Shown: positions 42,114 through 52,336 of the stretch, in pieces
How positions within the stretch are numbered: the stretch's first letter is position 1
Layout of the letters: every line of letters begins with the position of its first letter
Source: Globisporangium splendens
Lineage: Eukaryota; Oomycota; Peronosporomycetes; Pythiales; Pythiaceae
NCBI GenBank assembly: GCA_006386115.1
Contig: VFIW01000056.1
Span: 1-64,000, forward strand
Length of the DNA stretch: 64,000 bases
Direction of reading: 5' to 3'
Translations under genes and position numbers: made by a program
The notes under the pieces: generated by a model
Told to the model about the DNA's origin: nothing
What the model saw: only the letters and a program-made list of their open reading frames with translations
Database searches by the model: none

Positions 42114-42929
42114 ATGTCGGGAGTCAAGCAGGAGGTCGTCGTGCGCCGCTACCAGCAGGGGAAGCACATCTACGTGGCCGAGCTGCACCGTCCACCTGTG
42201 AAGAACGCGTTCAACGACACCGTGTACCAGCAGCTCATCGAGGCGATCGATGAGTACGAGGCCAACGACGCGCTCCACGTGCTCGTGATCACGGGTCACG
42301 GCGACTACTTCACGAGCGGCGCCGACCTGCAGCAGACGTTCCGGTCCTTCGACACGAAGGACGCCAACACCGTGCTGCCGTCCAAGGGCTGGCCCAAGAA
42401 GTTCATGCACGCCATGCTCGAGTGCAAGAAGGCGATCGCGGCTGCCGTCAACGGCCGCGCCATCGGCATCGGTGTCACGCTGCTCTTGCACTGCGACTTT
42501 GTGTTCGCGACGGAGAACGCGACCTTCTGGACGCCGTTCCAGCGCATCGGCATCGTGCCTGAGTTCGCGTCGTCGTACACGTTCCCGCACATGTTGGGTG
42601 CGCTGGTGACCAATGATCTGCTCATGCGCTCGAAGGAGATCGATGTGAATCGCGCGGTGGCGTGCGGCCTCGTGAGCCAGGTGTTCCCTGTCCAGGGCTT
42701 CTTGCAGCGCGTGTTCGCCGAGTTGGAGCTGCTCGCGAGCGACCCGACTGCGACCAAGACGCTGCCGACGTACAAGTCGCTGATCCGCCGCGTGCGCACC
42801 CCGCTGGTGCGCGAGGCGCTCGCGAACGAGTACGTCGAGCTCGATCGCCGCTACCTCTCGGGCGAGACCTTCGCCGCTGCCTCCAAGGTCGTGCAGCAGA
42901 TCTACGGCAACAAGAAGAGCAAGCTGTAA
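42114..42929 (+). CDS. Peroxisomal enoyl-CoA delta isomerase/hydratase (ECI2-like), 271 aa
   Basis: This is a crotonase-superfamily enzyme that probably moves cis/trans-3 double bonds to trans-2 so that unsaturated fatty acyl-CoAs can enter beta-oxidation. The ATG at 42114 was preferred over upstream in-frame codons because it begins the conserved domain. Motifs: HRPPVKNAFND near residue 24, the oxyanion-hole segment DYFTSGADLQQ near 64, NGRAIGIGVTLLLHCDFVFA near 115, and VPEFASSYTFP near 145. The Glu in VPE occupies the catalytic position of ECI-type isomerases and the SSYTFP stretch is typical of ECI2. The C-terminus is SKL, a canonical PTS1 signal. The gene is single-exon and convergent with 43085. 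Confidence 0.92.
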   Translation: MSGVKQEVVVRRYQQGKHIYVAELHRPPVKNAFNDTVYQQLIEAIDEYEANDALHVLVITGHGDYFTSGADLQQTFRSFDTKDANTVLPSKGWPKKFMHAMLECKKAIAAAVNGRAIGIGVTLLLHCDFVFATENATFWTPFQRIGIVPEFASSYTFPHMLGALVTNDLLMRSKEIDVNRAVACGLVSQVFPVQGFLQRVFAELELLASDPTATKTLPTYKSLIRRVRTPLVREALANEYVELDRRYLSGETFAAASKVVQQIYGNKKSKL

Positions 42930-43084
42930 GGAAAAAGCAAAGGCACATGCATAACAAGAGACAACTTGTTGGAAGCACGTGGGGAAAGTGAATATGTCAA
43001 CGTGTTGTTTGTTTTACATATGTGTGTGTGCATGTGGGCTTGAGTTACTTGATATATTTGTGGATATAACGTACTTGATTTGGC

Positions 43085-45244
43085 TTAGGCAGCATGGGCT
43101 TGAGCGCGGCATTCCAGCACGCGCGACGCTGTGGACGCGAGCTTGAGCAGCATGGCGTACTGCGCCTGCGTGACGTCGTGCGACTCGCTGTCGACGCAGC
43201 ACATGGAGCCGACGACCGTGTTGTCGGACGTGATGATCGGGAAGCCGCAGTAGAAGCGCACGGCGCCGCCCTGCACGGCCGCGAGCTTGCTGAAGCGGAT
43301 GTCGGCGTCGCAGTGCGGCAGCAGCAGCGGCTTGTTGCTCATGATCGCGTGTGCGCAGATCGACTCCTCGCGCGGCATCACGACGTTCTGGAACCCTTCC
43401 ACCGAGGACGCCACCACGTGGGTCATGTCCTTGTCGATGATCGTCACGAGCCCCGCCGAGCACTGCAGCTCCTTGCTCGCGATCGCGCAGATGATCTCGA
43501 GCTCCGGCAGGTTGAGCATCTCGCAGAACCGTTTCTGCCGCACCACGTTCATGCGGTGCGCCTCGTGCTCGGGTACGGGGAAGTCCGGCACGCCCTCGGC
43601 GCTCTCGTCTTTGTATGAGATCGGGTACGCGCGCGAGTCCGCGTTCGCGACCACGCAGTCTTCGAGCGCAAGCTCAGGCACATGAAGCTGGGTCTCCAAT
43701 GCGTTCAGGCAGAAGCGCTCGACGTCCAGATCGACAACAGGGCTGCTCTTGACACTTGCATTTGAACTACCCCGTGTGCTGGTACTGTCGTCGTCCTTGC
43801 TCTCACTGCTCTTGCTCTTGGTGTTGTCCTGTTCGAGCATATGCTGGATGACCTGGACGACGGCGCGCTTGCGCAGCGGCTCTTGTGTGTTTTTCCCCAT
43901 CGATGCGTGCAGCAGCTCAGCGAGTTTGTGGCTTGCGCACTCGGAGCCGCCCTGTTCATTCTTCGGGTTGGGCTTGATCACTGCACCCGACGCGATGGAC
44001 ACCTGGACACGGTCGTAGTTCGCGGTGTTGACGCGCCGCGTGCACGTGAAACAGACGCGAACGAGTCTGTCGCGTGGCGATCCGAATGCGCGCTCACGAG
44101 GCTGCTTGGTCGAGCATTTCAGGCACACGTAGTATCCGCAGAGATGGCAACGCTTCCTCTGCGAGAGTAGCGGCAATAATGCGGTCGTGCACCCGATGCA
44201 GTGCGTATTCGGCGGCATGAACGCGCTGAGGTCGGCAAACACCTGGACGCCGAGCCGCCGCCGGCGCACGAGCATCGGCAGGCAGCACGTGGCCGTCGCA
44301 AGCTTCATGAGCCGCGCTCGCGTCGTGCTCGTTGACGCATAGCCCCTGTTGTAATGCGCTGACGATGAGGATGCGCTCGCGTCGGCGAATTGCGCATAGA
44401 ACACGACCCACACGACGCTGCGGCGCTTGTCGAAGACCACCGAGTATCCGGCGCACATGTTCTGCAGCAGGTTCTTGCCCTGCATATCGAGCGCGTCGTT
44501 GACATTACTGTCATCCTTGTTGGTGGCACTGGGTGCGGTCGGGAGCACGAAGTCGTATGGGTTCAGCGAGTGCATCGTGAGCACGAAGCGGTCGCGCTCG
44601 GGCTGCGCCTGGAAGTAGTCGAGGTAGTACCACTGCTCGTTGCGCGCAAACACGTGCGCCTTGGCGAACGTCGCCGCCTTGATGCTCAGGTCAACACCTT
44701 CTGGAGGAGGAGATTGGGAAGAAATCTGTGGCTCTCCTGCTTGCTGCTGCTGGAAATTGGTCGTGGCGTCGTGCGTGTTGATGCGATGCAGCACCGCGCC
44801 AGAGAGAAACTGCGTGCCGTGCAACTCGGTCATCGCCGTCACATACCGCTCGTTGCTCGTCGTGTGCAGCATGTACTCCATCTCGCGCAGCGAGCACGAC
44901 ACGCTGCCAGACGCCATGATATGGTGCACGTCGCCGTTGCACCGTGTGTAGATGCCGAAATCCCCGATCGTCTTCTTCTTCTCCCACACGCAGTTCCTTC
45001 CGCGCAGCGAGTCCCATTGGATGCTGTCTGCCGCGCGCTGCGCCGCGATCACCAGACGATAGTCCGAGATCGGCAGCATCCCGGTGACGGAGGAAGAAGC
45101 TGTCGTTGACGCTGCTGTAGCTGCTTGTGGACGTCTTGGTCCGCTGCTGGCAGTTAGGTTCTCTGGCTCGTGGTCGGCGGCGCTAGGGTCGCTGTGCACA
45201 TCCGGAAACGTCCCGAGCGCGTGGGCCAACTGCACACGCTGCAT
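43085..45244 (-). CDS. START-like/FYVE-type zinc finger/GAF protein, 719 aa
   Basis: The N-terminal part (about residues 55-330) resembles the START-like lipid-binding region common in oomycete FYVE proteins. A FYVE-type finger follows with eight cysteines in CxxC pairs: C349, C352, C366, C369, C374, C377, C398, C401. The basic patch reads SQRKRCHLC where classical FYVE domains have R(R/K)HHCR, so phosphoinositide binding may be altered. A Ser-rich spacer leads to a GAF domain at about 560-715 (FCEMLNLPELEIICAIASKEL, EESICAHAIMSNKPLLL, GFPIITSDNTVVGSMCCVD). The combination suggests an endosomal or lipid-sensing protein that also binds a small ligand. The substrate is unknown. Single exon. Confidence 0.88.
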   Translation of the reverse strand: MQRVQLAHALGTFPDVHSDPSAADHEPENLTASSGPRRPQAATAASTTASSSVTGMLPISDYRLVIAAQRAADSIQWDSLRGRNCVWEKKKTIGDFGIYTRCNGDVHHIMASGSVSCSLREMEYMLHTTSNERYVTAMTELHGTQFLSGAVLHRINTHDATTNFQQQQAGEPQISSQSPPPEGVDLSIKAATFAKAHVFARNEQWYYLDYFQAQPERDRFVLTMHSLNPYDFVLPTAPSATNKDDSNVNDALDMQGKNLLQNMCAGYSVVFDKRRSVVWVVFYAQFADASASSSSAHYNRGYASTSTTRARLMKLATATCCLPMLVRRRRLGVQVFADLSAFMPPNTHCIGCTTALLPLLSQRKRCHLCGYYVCLKCSTKQPRERAFGSPRDRLVRVCFTCTRRVNTANYDRVQVSIASGAVIKPNPKNEQGGSECASHKLAELLHASMGKNTQEPLRKRAVVQVIQHMLEQDNTKSKSSESKDDDSTSTRGSSNASVKSSPVVDLDVERFCLNALETQLHVPELALEDCVVANADSRAYPISYKDESAEGVPDFPVPEHEAHRMNVVRQKRFCEMLNLPELEIICAIASKELQCSAGLVTIIDKDMTHVVASSVEGFQNVVMPREESICAHAIMSNKPLLLPHCDADIRFSKLAAVQGGAVRFYCGFPIITSDNTVVGSMCCVDSESHDVTQAQYAMLLKLASTASRVLECRAQAHAA

Positions 45245-46076
45245 GGCTTTGCAGTGAACACGCTCGCCCTTTGTCCTTGCGCTGTGTCGTTCGCAACAGG
45301 AAATGAGGCGCTTGTGGAGAGCGAAGAGTCACCATCGGAAGCGCTTGGTGGCCAAGCGACATCCTGCGATATCTATGGAGAGAGAAAAAGCGTGGAAGAA
45401 ACATAAAATATGTATATAATAAGATGGCGCCTCCAGAGCGTTTCTCTGTCTCGCCTCGTTATTCCATTTTCGATTGGAGCAACAATGCACATGTTCGCTA
45501 ACGGCAATGACGTGTGTGTGATGCTCACTTCCCAAGTAAATGGCGTTTGTTACAACTCATTTTCCTTCTACGCAGCGAAAGGCAGCTAGGCGCACTGCAT
45601 ACGCATCAGACGTCTGGTTGTCTGTCAGTCCCTGCAGTTGGCGCCATTCGTCAGTTCAGGGAGAATGCGTCCAGCGAGCGATCACCTCATTCCCATAAAG
45701 CGTCTTCTTCCCATTGGTGCTTTTTGCGTTGTAGCTGCACAGAAAGAGCGTTTCGCTCCTTTTTTGCTTCTTTCCATTTCAGCCTGTGAGAAGGGATGAA
45801 ATACCTAAATAGCCGTAGATTGTAAAACTGTAAGCAATATTTGTTAATATGATACCAAGTCTTTTTATAATTGCCGAGTCGTCCTATTCTTTCTCATTCC
45901 TTTCTATTCCCTACTGTTTGACAATATTAATTATCCAAATGATGCTAGCATTCGATTTGCAACACAAACTCGATGAAAAATTACAGAAATGCAGTGTTTC
46001 CGCGCCGAAAGTTGCCTCCAAAAGGAAACAAGCATCGCATTTCAAAAGTTTGCGAAAGTTGCCTTCAGAAGGAAAC
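45245..46076. other. Divergent intergenic region
   Basis: This 0.8 kb lies between the FYVE/GAF gene and the coiled-coil gene. It is AT-richer than the genes, with runs such as TATATAATAA near 45412. No coding evidence. Confidence 0.5.
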
Positions 46077-48058
46077 ATGGGCGACGTCCACGGCGGATTG
46101 TTGAAATGTGTGCTGCAGCTCGCTGCGTGCTGCGACAAAGTGCGCTGTGCACCCACGTTGTAGTTGTGTTTGCTCCATCTTCTTCTGCTAACGCGCTATT
46201 CTACGCTTTCTTTCGGCTTGTTGTAGCTCCAGGCGACGGATGAGCTGTTGGAAAAACGCGTCGTGGAAATGCAGCGCGATCTGCCGCTCGCAGAGATGCC
46301 GACGCTGGTACGCCCCGCTTGTGTCGACCACCTAGTGTCTGTCTGTCGGCAGGAATGCGCTGTGACTTACGAATGCGAATGACGACGATACTGTGCAGAA
46401 ATCGACGCTTGCGGTTGTGCCCGTGAACCCGGATGCCGAGACACAATCCAAGAAGCAGCAGTTCGAAGAAGCGTATGAAAAAGGTACTCATACTCACAGA
46501 ACGACCACATGCTGTGCAATGGCAAGTCTCGATATGGATCGTTTGTTCATGCTGCTTTACTGTCCGTGCGTGTGTGTTTTAGGAACGGAAGCCGCCGAGC
46601 GTCTGGAGCTGAAGAAAGCGCGCTTGGAGAAGGAATTGCGGCGTCGCGATGAAGAGGTGCGTTTGTATATACTGTATGTTTGTTTTGTATTGTCGATGCT
46701 GCAGACTGCTGATCGTTTCCGCTCTCATGTGGTTGCTGTTTAGTTTCGGGACATTGTGGCGAGCCGCAATACGGATATTCAGGAAGAGTATGAGCGCATG
46801 CTCAAGGAGCTCGACGACCAGACCGAAATGCTTACAAAGGTAACAACACAACAGCACACACACACAAGCCAAAAGACGAGCGCACCGTTCTGTGTCCAGT
46901 GAATAACCTATTGACGTGGCTTCTGTGCTGCAAATGCAACTATCAGGAAATCGAAGCCAAGAAGGAGGAGAAACGTGACGCGCAGAAGCGGCGTCAGGCG
47001 CACGACCACCAGTCGAGAGCCGCCGCGAGTCAAAAGAAGCAACGGCGTAGAGAGGAAGCCGAGAGAGAGCAGCAGATGCTGCGCGTGAGTATTTGTCTCC
47101 TTTTGATTTGCGAGCCTCGCTCTAGCTTTGGTTTTAATTATGCATAAACTGTGATGTGCTGTTCTTTTTTCTTACAGCAAGAGCTTGAGACGCATACGCG
47201 TGAAATCCGCGAATTGCAGCGTGAATTCGCGACGCTGGAGGCAGAGCTCGAGCGGGACGAGAACGATGAAGAGGCGAGCACGATCCAAAGCGAGAAAGAG
47301 CGAGAAGCGCTCGCTGTCGAGCGACTGAACAACGAGATCACGGAAGTGCGCCAGGAGATCGTGCTGCTAAAGGAGACGCAGCAGTCCATCGCTGAAACGC
47401 GGCAGGTATTTCGCCATCTTGCCCGTCCCGAAGCTACATGTGTCTGAGTATTATTTTCATTGTATTTGATCCTGATGGATATGTGCGTGCTGTTTGCTTG
47501 ATTTGATGGACGCAGTCAAGCTCGCTGAAAGCTCAATATGAAGAAGAAAACCAAGAAATCGAGGAGGAAATTGTTCATGTACGTCATGAAAAGCTACTTT
47601 GTTTCCACCAAATCATTGTGTTAATCGTGCATTTTCCGTTCAGATTGAGAGTGTTTTCGAAGACACGACGACCCAACTGCACTCCAATAGCGTGCGTCTC
47701 CATTCGCTGCTGCGCACACTGGCGCCAAGCCCGACGATCGGGACGTTGATGACTCGCCTGCACCAGCAGTTGACGCAAGGGGCGACGAAAGAACGCACAG
47801 ATGACGGCACCACGAAGACGATCCGCAAGACGGTGGATCTCCACGCGTTTTTAAATGTAAGTTTTGTATTCATTCATTTCTTGTTCGATGTGCTTTGTTA
47901 TCCGTTGCACTCGACTAATGCAGAAAGGTCGTCCAATTTGTTATTTTTTTCAGAGCTGCCCGAGTGCCGAGGAAGGGAAGCAAGCCATCGAAGAAATGAA
48001 GAAGCTACAGCTGATCTACTGCTACGAGTCCAGCGGCATCATCACGCTCGCAGACTAA
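46077..48058 (+). CDS. Ten-exon coiled-coil protein, 381 aa, function unknown
   Basis: My model has exons at 46077-46139, 46227-46307, 46399-46483, 46583-46656, 46744-46839, 46947-47084, 47178-47405, 47516-47578, 47644-47856 and 47954-48058. Every junction is GT-AG and the phases fit, leaving one open frame of 382 codons with stop. Introns are about 65-115 bp. Residues from about 50 to 250 are almost continuous charged heptads (RLELKKARLEKELRRRDEE, RRREEAEREQQMLR), so a long coiled coil. The C-terminal 100 residues look globular (LHSLLRTLAPSPTIGTLM, AIEEMKKLQLIYCYESSGII). I do not recognise the family. Intron density is far above that of its neighbours. The first exon is the least certain part. 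It is convergent with SHMT, with 60 bp between stops. Confidence 0.8.
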
Positions 48059-48118
48059 ACAACGCTTCTCTTCAAGCTTCCAAGTATAAATCGTACTGTA
48101 TGTTTGCTCGTCGTTTGC

Positions 48119-49710
48119 TTAATCCTTGTACTTCATGTCGGCTTCGCTGTAGCCGATGGTTGGGAATTGGCGCACAAACGCCGTGACCTTGTTCTTGAGC
48201 GCGTCGACCTTTGCGATCGCGTCCGCGTCCGACGACACAAACTCCTTGAAGTCCACGACCTTCTTTGCACCCTTGGCCACCGCCTGCTCGTTCAACTCGG
48301 CCGTGAGCTTCACGCCTTCGTCGATGAATCGCGCAACTTGCACGAAGTCGTCCTCGGTGAAGCCACGAGTAGTGAGCGCCGGCGTGCCCAAACGCACACC
48401 GCCAGGCACGAACGCGGACTTGTCGCCTGGCACCGTGTTCTTGTTCACGACAATGTTCGCGTTTTCCAACAAAAACTCGGAGCGCGCACCGTCGACACCG
48501 CGCGACTTCTTGACGTTTACGAGCGCCAAGTGGTTGTCCGTGCCGTTCGAGATGATGTCGTAGCCCAAGTTCATCAATTCCGCGACGAGCGCCTTGGCGT
48601 TCTTCAACACCTGCGACTGGTACGCGACGTAGCTCGGGCTCTTGGCCTGGTGCAGCGCCGTCGCGAGCGCGGAGATCGTGTGGTTGTGCGGACCACCCTG
48701 GAGACCCGGGAACACGGAAAAGTCGATCTTCTGCTGCAGATCATAGTGGGTCTCGACGCCCTTCTTGTCGACGCTCTTGACGCCCTTGCGGTAAAAGATC
48801 ATGGCGCCACGAGGACCACGGAGCGACTTGTGCGTCGTCGTCGAGACCACGTCGGCGTACTCGAAGGGCGATGGCACGACACCCGCCGCCACCAACCCAC
48901 TGATGTGCGCCATATCGGCGAGCAAGATCGCGTTGTTCTTGTCACAGATCTCGCGCATGCGCTTGTAGTCGATGTTGCGCGAGTACGCGCTCGTGCCGGC
49001 GACGATGAGCTTGGGGCGGAAGAGCGCCGCGGTCTCGTCGAGCTTGTCGTAGTCGATGATGCCCGTGGCTTCGTCCAGGCGGTACGGCATGCTCTCAAAG
49101 TAGATTGACGTCGCCGAGATCTTCTTGTTGCCCAACTGGTAGCCGTGGGACAAGTGCCCGCCGTGCGGCAGATCCAACGCCATCAAGCGGTCGTGCGGCT
49201 GCAGCAGCGCTGTGTACACCTGGAAGTTGGCTGGCGAGCCCGAGAGCGACTGAACGTTCACGCCCCACTGCTCCGGGTCGAGCTTGAACGCCTCGAGCGC
49301 GCGCTCGCGGCACAAGTTCTCGGCTTCGTCGATGAACTTGTTGCCGCCGTAGTAGCGCTGGCCAGGGTACCCCTCCGAGTACTTGTTGGACATGACCGAG
49401 CCGAGCGCATCGAGCACGGACGTGGACGTGAAGTTCTCGGACGCGATGAGGCTGAGGCAGTTGCGCTGGCGCTGCTTCTCCTTCTCGATGATGTCGAAGA
49501 GCACCGGGTCGGTCTCCTCCAGGCGCTGGTTCAACGCGGCGGTCCACTGTCATGCACAGAGAGAGGGAATGACGTTAGTATCCACACGTTGTGGCCACTA
49601 TTAGGCAGCGTAGCTCTTCGCCCGTAGCTGCATACCTGCTTGCTCTCAGTGGTGATGGTACGACGCGCTGGGAGCGCGCGCAGGGCACGGCGCATGGAGA
49701 CAGAGAACAT
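48119..49710 (-). CDS. SHMT: Serine hydroxymethyltransferase, mitochondrial, 500 aa, two exons
   Basis: This PLP enzyme interconverts serine plus tetrahydrofolate with glycine plus 5,10-methylene-tetrahydrofolate. Exon 1 (49710-49636) encodes a 25-residue basic leader, [17 protein letters not shown], typical of mitochondrial import. The intron is 49635-49547 (89 bp, GTATG...ACAG, phase 0). Exon 2 (49546-48119) starts at [14 protein letters not shown] and carries the family hallmarks [28 protein letters not shown], and the PLP-binding lysine in [13 protein letters not shown] (about residue 265). GLQGGPHNH and [16 protein letters not shown] follow. Length is normal for eukaryotic SHMT. The exon 1 leader and splice sites explain why the long open frame alone begins without an ATG. 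Confidence 0.96.
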
Positions 49711-50093
49711 GCTGCTGCTGCTGCTGCGAGTGAGGCGGATCCAAGAGTGAGTGAGTGAGTGACCGAGTGCGGGACTAGGCGACACAAAAGGCTGCAGCAT
49801 TCACTGATACTGCAGAACCACACACAAACTAATGACCCGTACAATCGGATATTTCTGTTTAGAATGCATGAACAAGGTGGATGCCACAAAAACCATAATC
49901 GTGCCAATACCTTCATGTTTTGATGTTCAGCTTTGTGCTGAAAATATAAATACTTTGGCAATTGATATGGATCAAGACTTTCATTAGTGTGAGTGATGGT
50001 GGCTGATAGGATGAGCGTCGTGCGGGGTTCAAGATTGGAAGGGGTCGAAGGAGGGGCGAGCCAATCGTGGCGCCGAACCGAGAGAGTGCCCTC
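49711..50093. other. SHMT upstream region
   Basis: This is the presumed SHMT promoter, with a short GAGT/GTGA tandem run at about 49745-49765. No gene. Confidence 0.45.
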
Positions 50094-50348
50094 TTACATT
50101 GCGTATGCGTTGTAGACAGTATCCGCAGTGGAATAGAAGACGTAAATAATTGTAAAAACCGTAGTTGCAATAACAATCGACAGGCTTGGCAAGATTGGAG
50201 ATGAAAACTCTGCTGGAGGAGACAAAACGAACACGAAATAAAGATGGATGCCTGATGCAAATGTCAGTACAACAGCAAAGATATCAAGTCCGCTCTCCAG
50301 AATTATCAGGATGCAATCCAAAATACGCATTGCTACTAAAATACGCAT
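50094..50348 (-). CDS. Possible small membrane protein, 84 aa
   Basis: This is an isolated open frame with two strongly hydrophobic segments (about residues 8-40 and 50-75) separated by a Pro-rich turn (SPPAEFSSP). Frame and hydrophobicity are consistent with a two-span membrane protein, but AT-rich noncoding DNA can give the same picture. There is no homology I recognise and no promoter or splice evidence. The first 16 bases of the frame are partly duplicated (ATGCGTATTTT twice). It is listed only as a weak candidate. Confidence 0.22.
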   Translation of the reverse strand: MRILVAMRILDCILIILESGLDIFAVVLTFASGIHLYFVFVLSPPAEFSSPILPSLSIVIATTVFTIIYVFYSTADTVYNAYAM

Positions 50349-50835
50349 TCTTTAGCAACTCTTCTTCTTTCGATGAACAATTTTGGTTTGGGTTTGGTTC
50401 TGATCCTTTCTTCTACCAACTTGTCTGTGCTTTTGGACCGATGGCAACGCAAGAGCAAACGAGCAGCAGCAGATGCCATGACCAACTCGAGAAAGATCGG
50501 CGATCATATGCCGTGGACCGTACGCTCATGCACTATGCGCATATTGTCCCTCATGTGCATACCACACTCTATTGGTACGCCGCTGGCATTTATAACTGAC
50601 CTCAGCGTGGATCACTGGAGTGTGCTGCCATTGGAAAACAACTCCATGTGCGTTGTGGGTTCTCGTGTTCGTGTTGCGTTCCGCGCAGCGGAGGCATCCA
50701 CACTCGTTCAAAGCGTCCACAACAACAGCAGCATGGTGCTCAGCCTGGTATCTCGCCCAGATAATAGTCAACACGGTTTGCCAGCTCATCTCAGTCGCTG
50801 CTGCCACCCATGAGAGTGGTGCCTCAGCTCTTTAC
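50349..50835. other. No recognisable gene
   Basis: Frames of 93-146 codons occur on both strands here without domain signatures. This is the region between the small membrane frame and the methyltransferase pseudogene. Confidence 0.45.
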
Positions 50836-51600
50836 TCAATCGCAGGCGTTGTGTACAGCTCGCAAGGTGCGCGTGTATTCTTCATTGAAAAGTAGACTTG
50901 GACTCTGCTGCAACTCTTCTTTTGCTGCACCGCTCGCTCGTGTGATCTCCCAGACGTCGATGCGCTCCGATGTGAACTCCGGATGCAACGCACTGGACGG
51001 GATCTTGCGCTTGGCCAAATTGTGTTTCTCTAATTCGGAAAACAGCAGCTGGTCCGACACGATACTCCGCTTCTGGTACGACATGAGTACTGTCGTCGGC
51101 ACTTGCGAGGAGCGTAGCAGCACATCGAATGTCTGCACCAGCGGTGGGATGAGTTCCTCGACCCACACGACGTCCGAGGTGAGCACGAAATCGACAGACC
51201 CCATGCTCGTCGGCGGATTGAATCAGTCGAGCACTTGCGTCGCGACCTCTCCTATTGCCTCTGTTGCTGCATCAGTACCTTCATCGTCGCCTCCACGACC
51301 CACATTCGCCATCGTTTCTGCAACGTTTCGCTTCAAGTTCTCCATCGTGTACTCGAGGTCGGTCAAGACCACGTGCTTCGCGCCGAGCAGCGCAACCGAG
51401 AGTCCGACGAGGCCAGTTCCAGCGCCAACTTCGACGATCCGCGCTCCCCTAATGTCTCCAGCCCTTGCATGCTCGAGATACTTTGCGAGCACAACCGAGC
51501 CGTCCCAACGTGTTACGGAACGCGTCCATGTCTGGCGGAGGTTCGACTTGCAGCGTCATCAACGAACGTCGACTTTCACCGTCAACAGCGTCTGTGGAGC
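50836..51600 (-). pseudogene. METTL21-like protein lysine methyltransferase, disrupted
   Basis: The minus strand shows a Rossmann-fold methyltransferase of the METTL21/FAM86 type: WDGSVVLAKYLE, the SAM-binding loop VEVGAGTGLVGLSVALLGA, LTDLEYTMENLKRNV, then VDFVLTSDVVWVEELIPPL and VLMSYQKRS. Two lesions break it. A TGA at 51223-51225 sits in the middle of one continuous frame, exactly where the family has the Trp of its LDW motif. A frame change near 51507 separates the upstream MTLQVEPPPDMDAF segment from WDGSVV. The 5' end is unresolved; a separate frame at 51780-51562 (MSKCSVCGSLMETS) might be an old first exon. A sequencing error or recoding could in principle explain one lesion, not easily both. 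Confidence 0.75.
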
Positions 51601-51995
51601 GGTAGTGGCCACTGTGCTTGCCGCATGCACTGTAATGACGAAGAGACAGGAAGCGAATAGAAGAATATACGCAGGAAAGAGGCGCGGGCGTGCTCTGCCA
51701 GGCGTGACGAGACGAACAATGCGCTTCGTCCTGCTCGTCTCCATGAGCGATCCGCAAACAGAACACTTCGACATGGTCACGGAATGGTCAGGAAGTGCTA
51801 AGTGCGGCTTGACACAATCAAGGAAAGTGCGCTTTTCGCTTTTAGTAGAGACACAAATCTGGGTTGTGCATTTCGGTTCTAACGAAATTGCCTTCGAAGT
51901 TCACCAGGCAAGTTCGTTTTCGGCTCTAAGAGAGCACAGGGAAGCTTTAGACTCGCCAGATTGACAGCCATCACAACCAAAACCAACAGCACAAG

Positions 51996-52336
51996 ATGTC
52001 AACAACAGGTGCGAATGGTGCTCGCTTCCATGGAGTTTACGGCGTCTGTGGGTGCATATGCAACTCCACGGTCGTCAAAGGCATTCGCGGTATATGCCAT
52101 AGGATCTATGATCACCCACCATGACCTGTGTTTTTGTTTTGTCCATTGTAGTCAAAGAATCGGTGGCAGAGTTGCTGTGCGGCAAGCAAGGCGTCGAGAC
52201 GCTCTGGGGGCTGCCGTCGTCCAGCAAGGAGCAGGACCAGGTCGAGAAGGATGAGTCCATCGGCACGTCGCAGACCGACCTGATAGAGTTCAGCGCCGAC
52301 GGCGCCAAGATCGTGCTCGTCAACACGAATTGGTGA
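51996..52336 (+). CDS. Doubtful two-exon gene or gene remnant, 65 aa
   Basis: A model with exon 1 at 51996-52008, a GT-AG intron at 52009-52151 and exon 2 at 52152-52336 gives one open frame (MSTTVKESVAELLCGKQGVETLWG at the start). Downstream, in other frames, stretches such as SGLEQEERSVSIPMPREQ (about 52335) and VMHYVHASGEAGITLADIVHKLY (about 52494) read like protein. The locus may therefore be the decayed 5' part of a larger gene. The last stretch vaguely recalls winged-helix B-block domains, but I would not name it. Confidence 0.3.

Noticed and set aside
48104..49108. 334-codon frame opposite serine hydroxymethyltransferase
   Set aside because: Antisense shadow of a strongly conserved enzyme.
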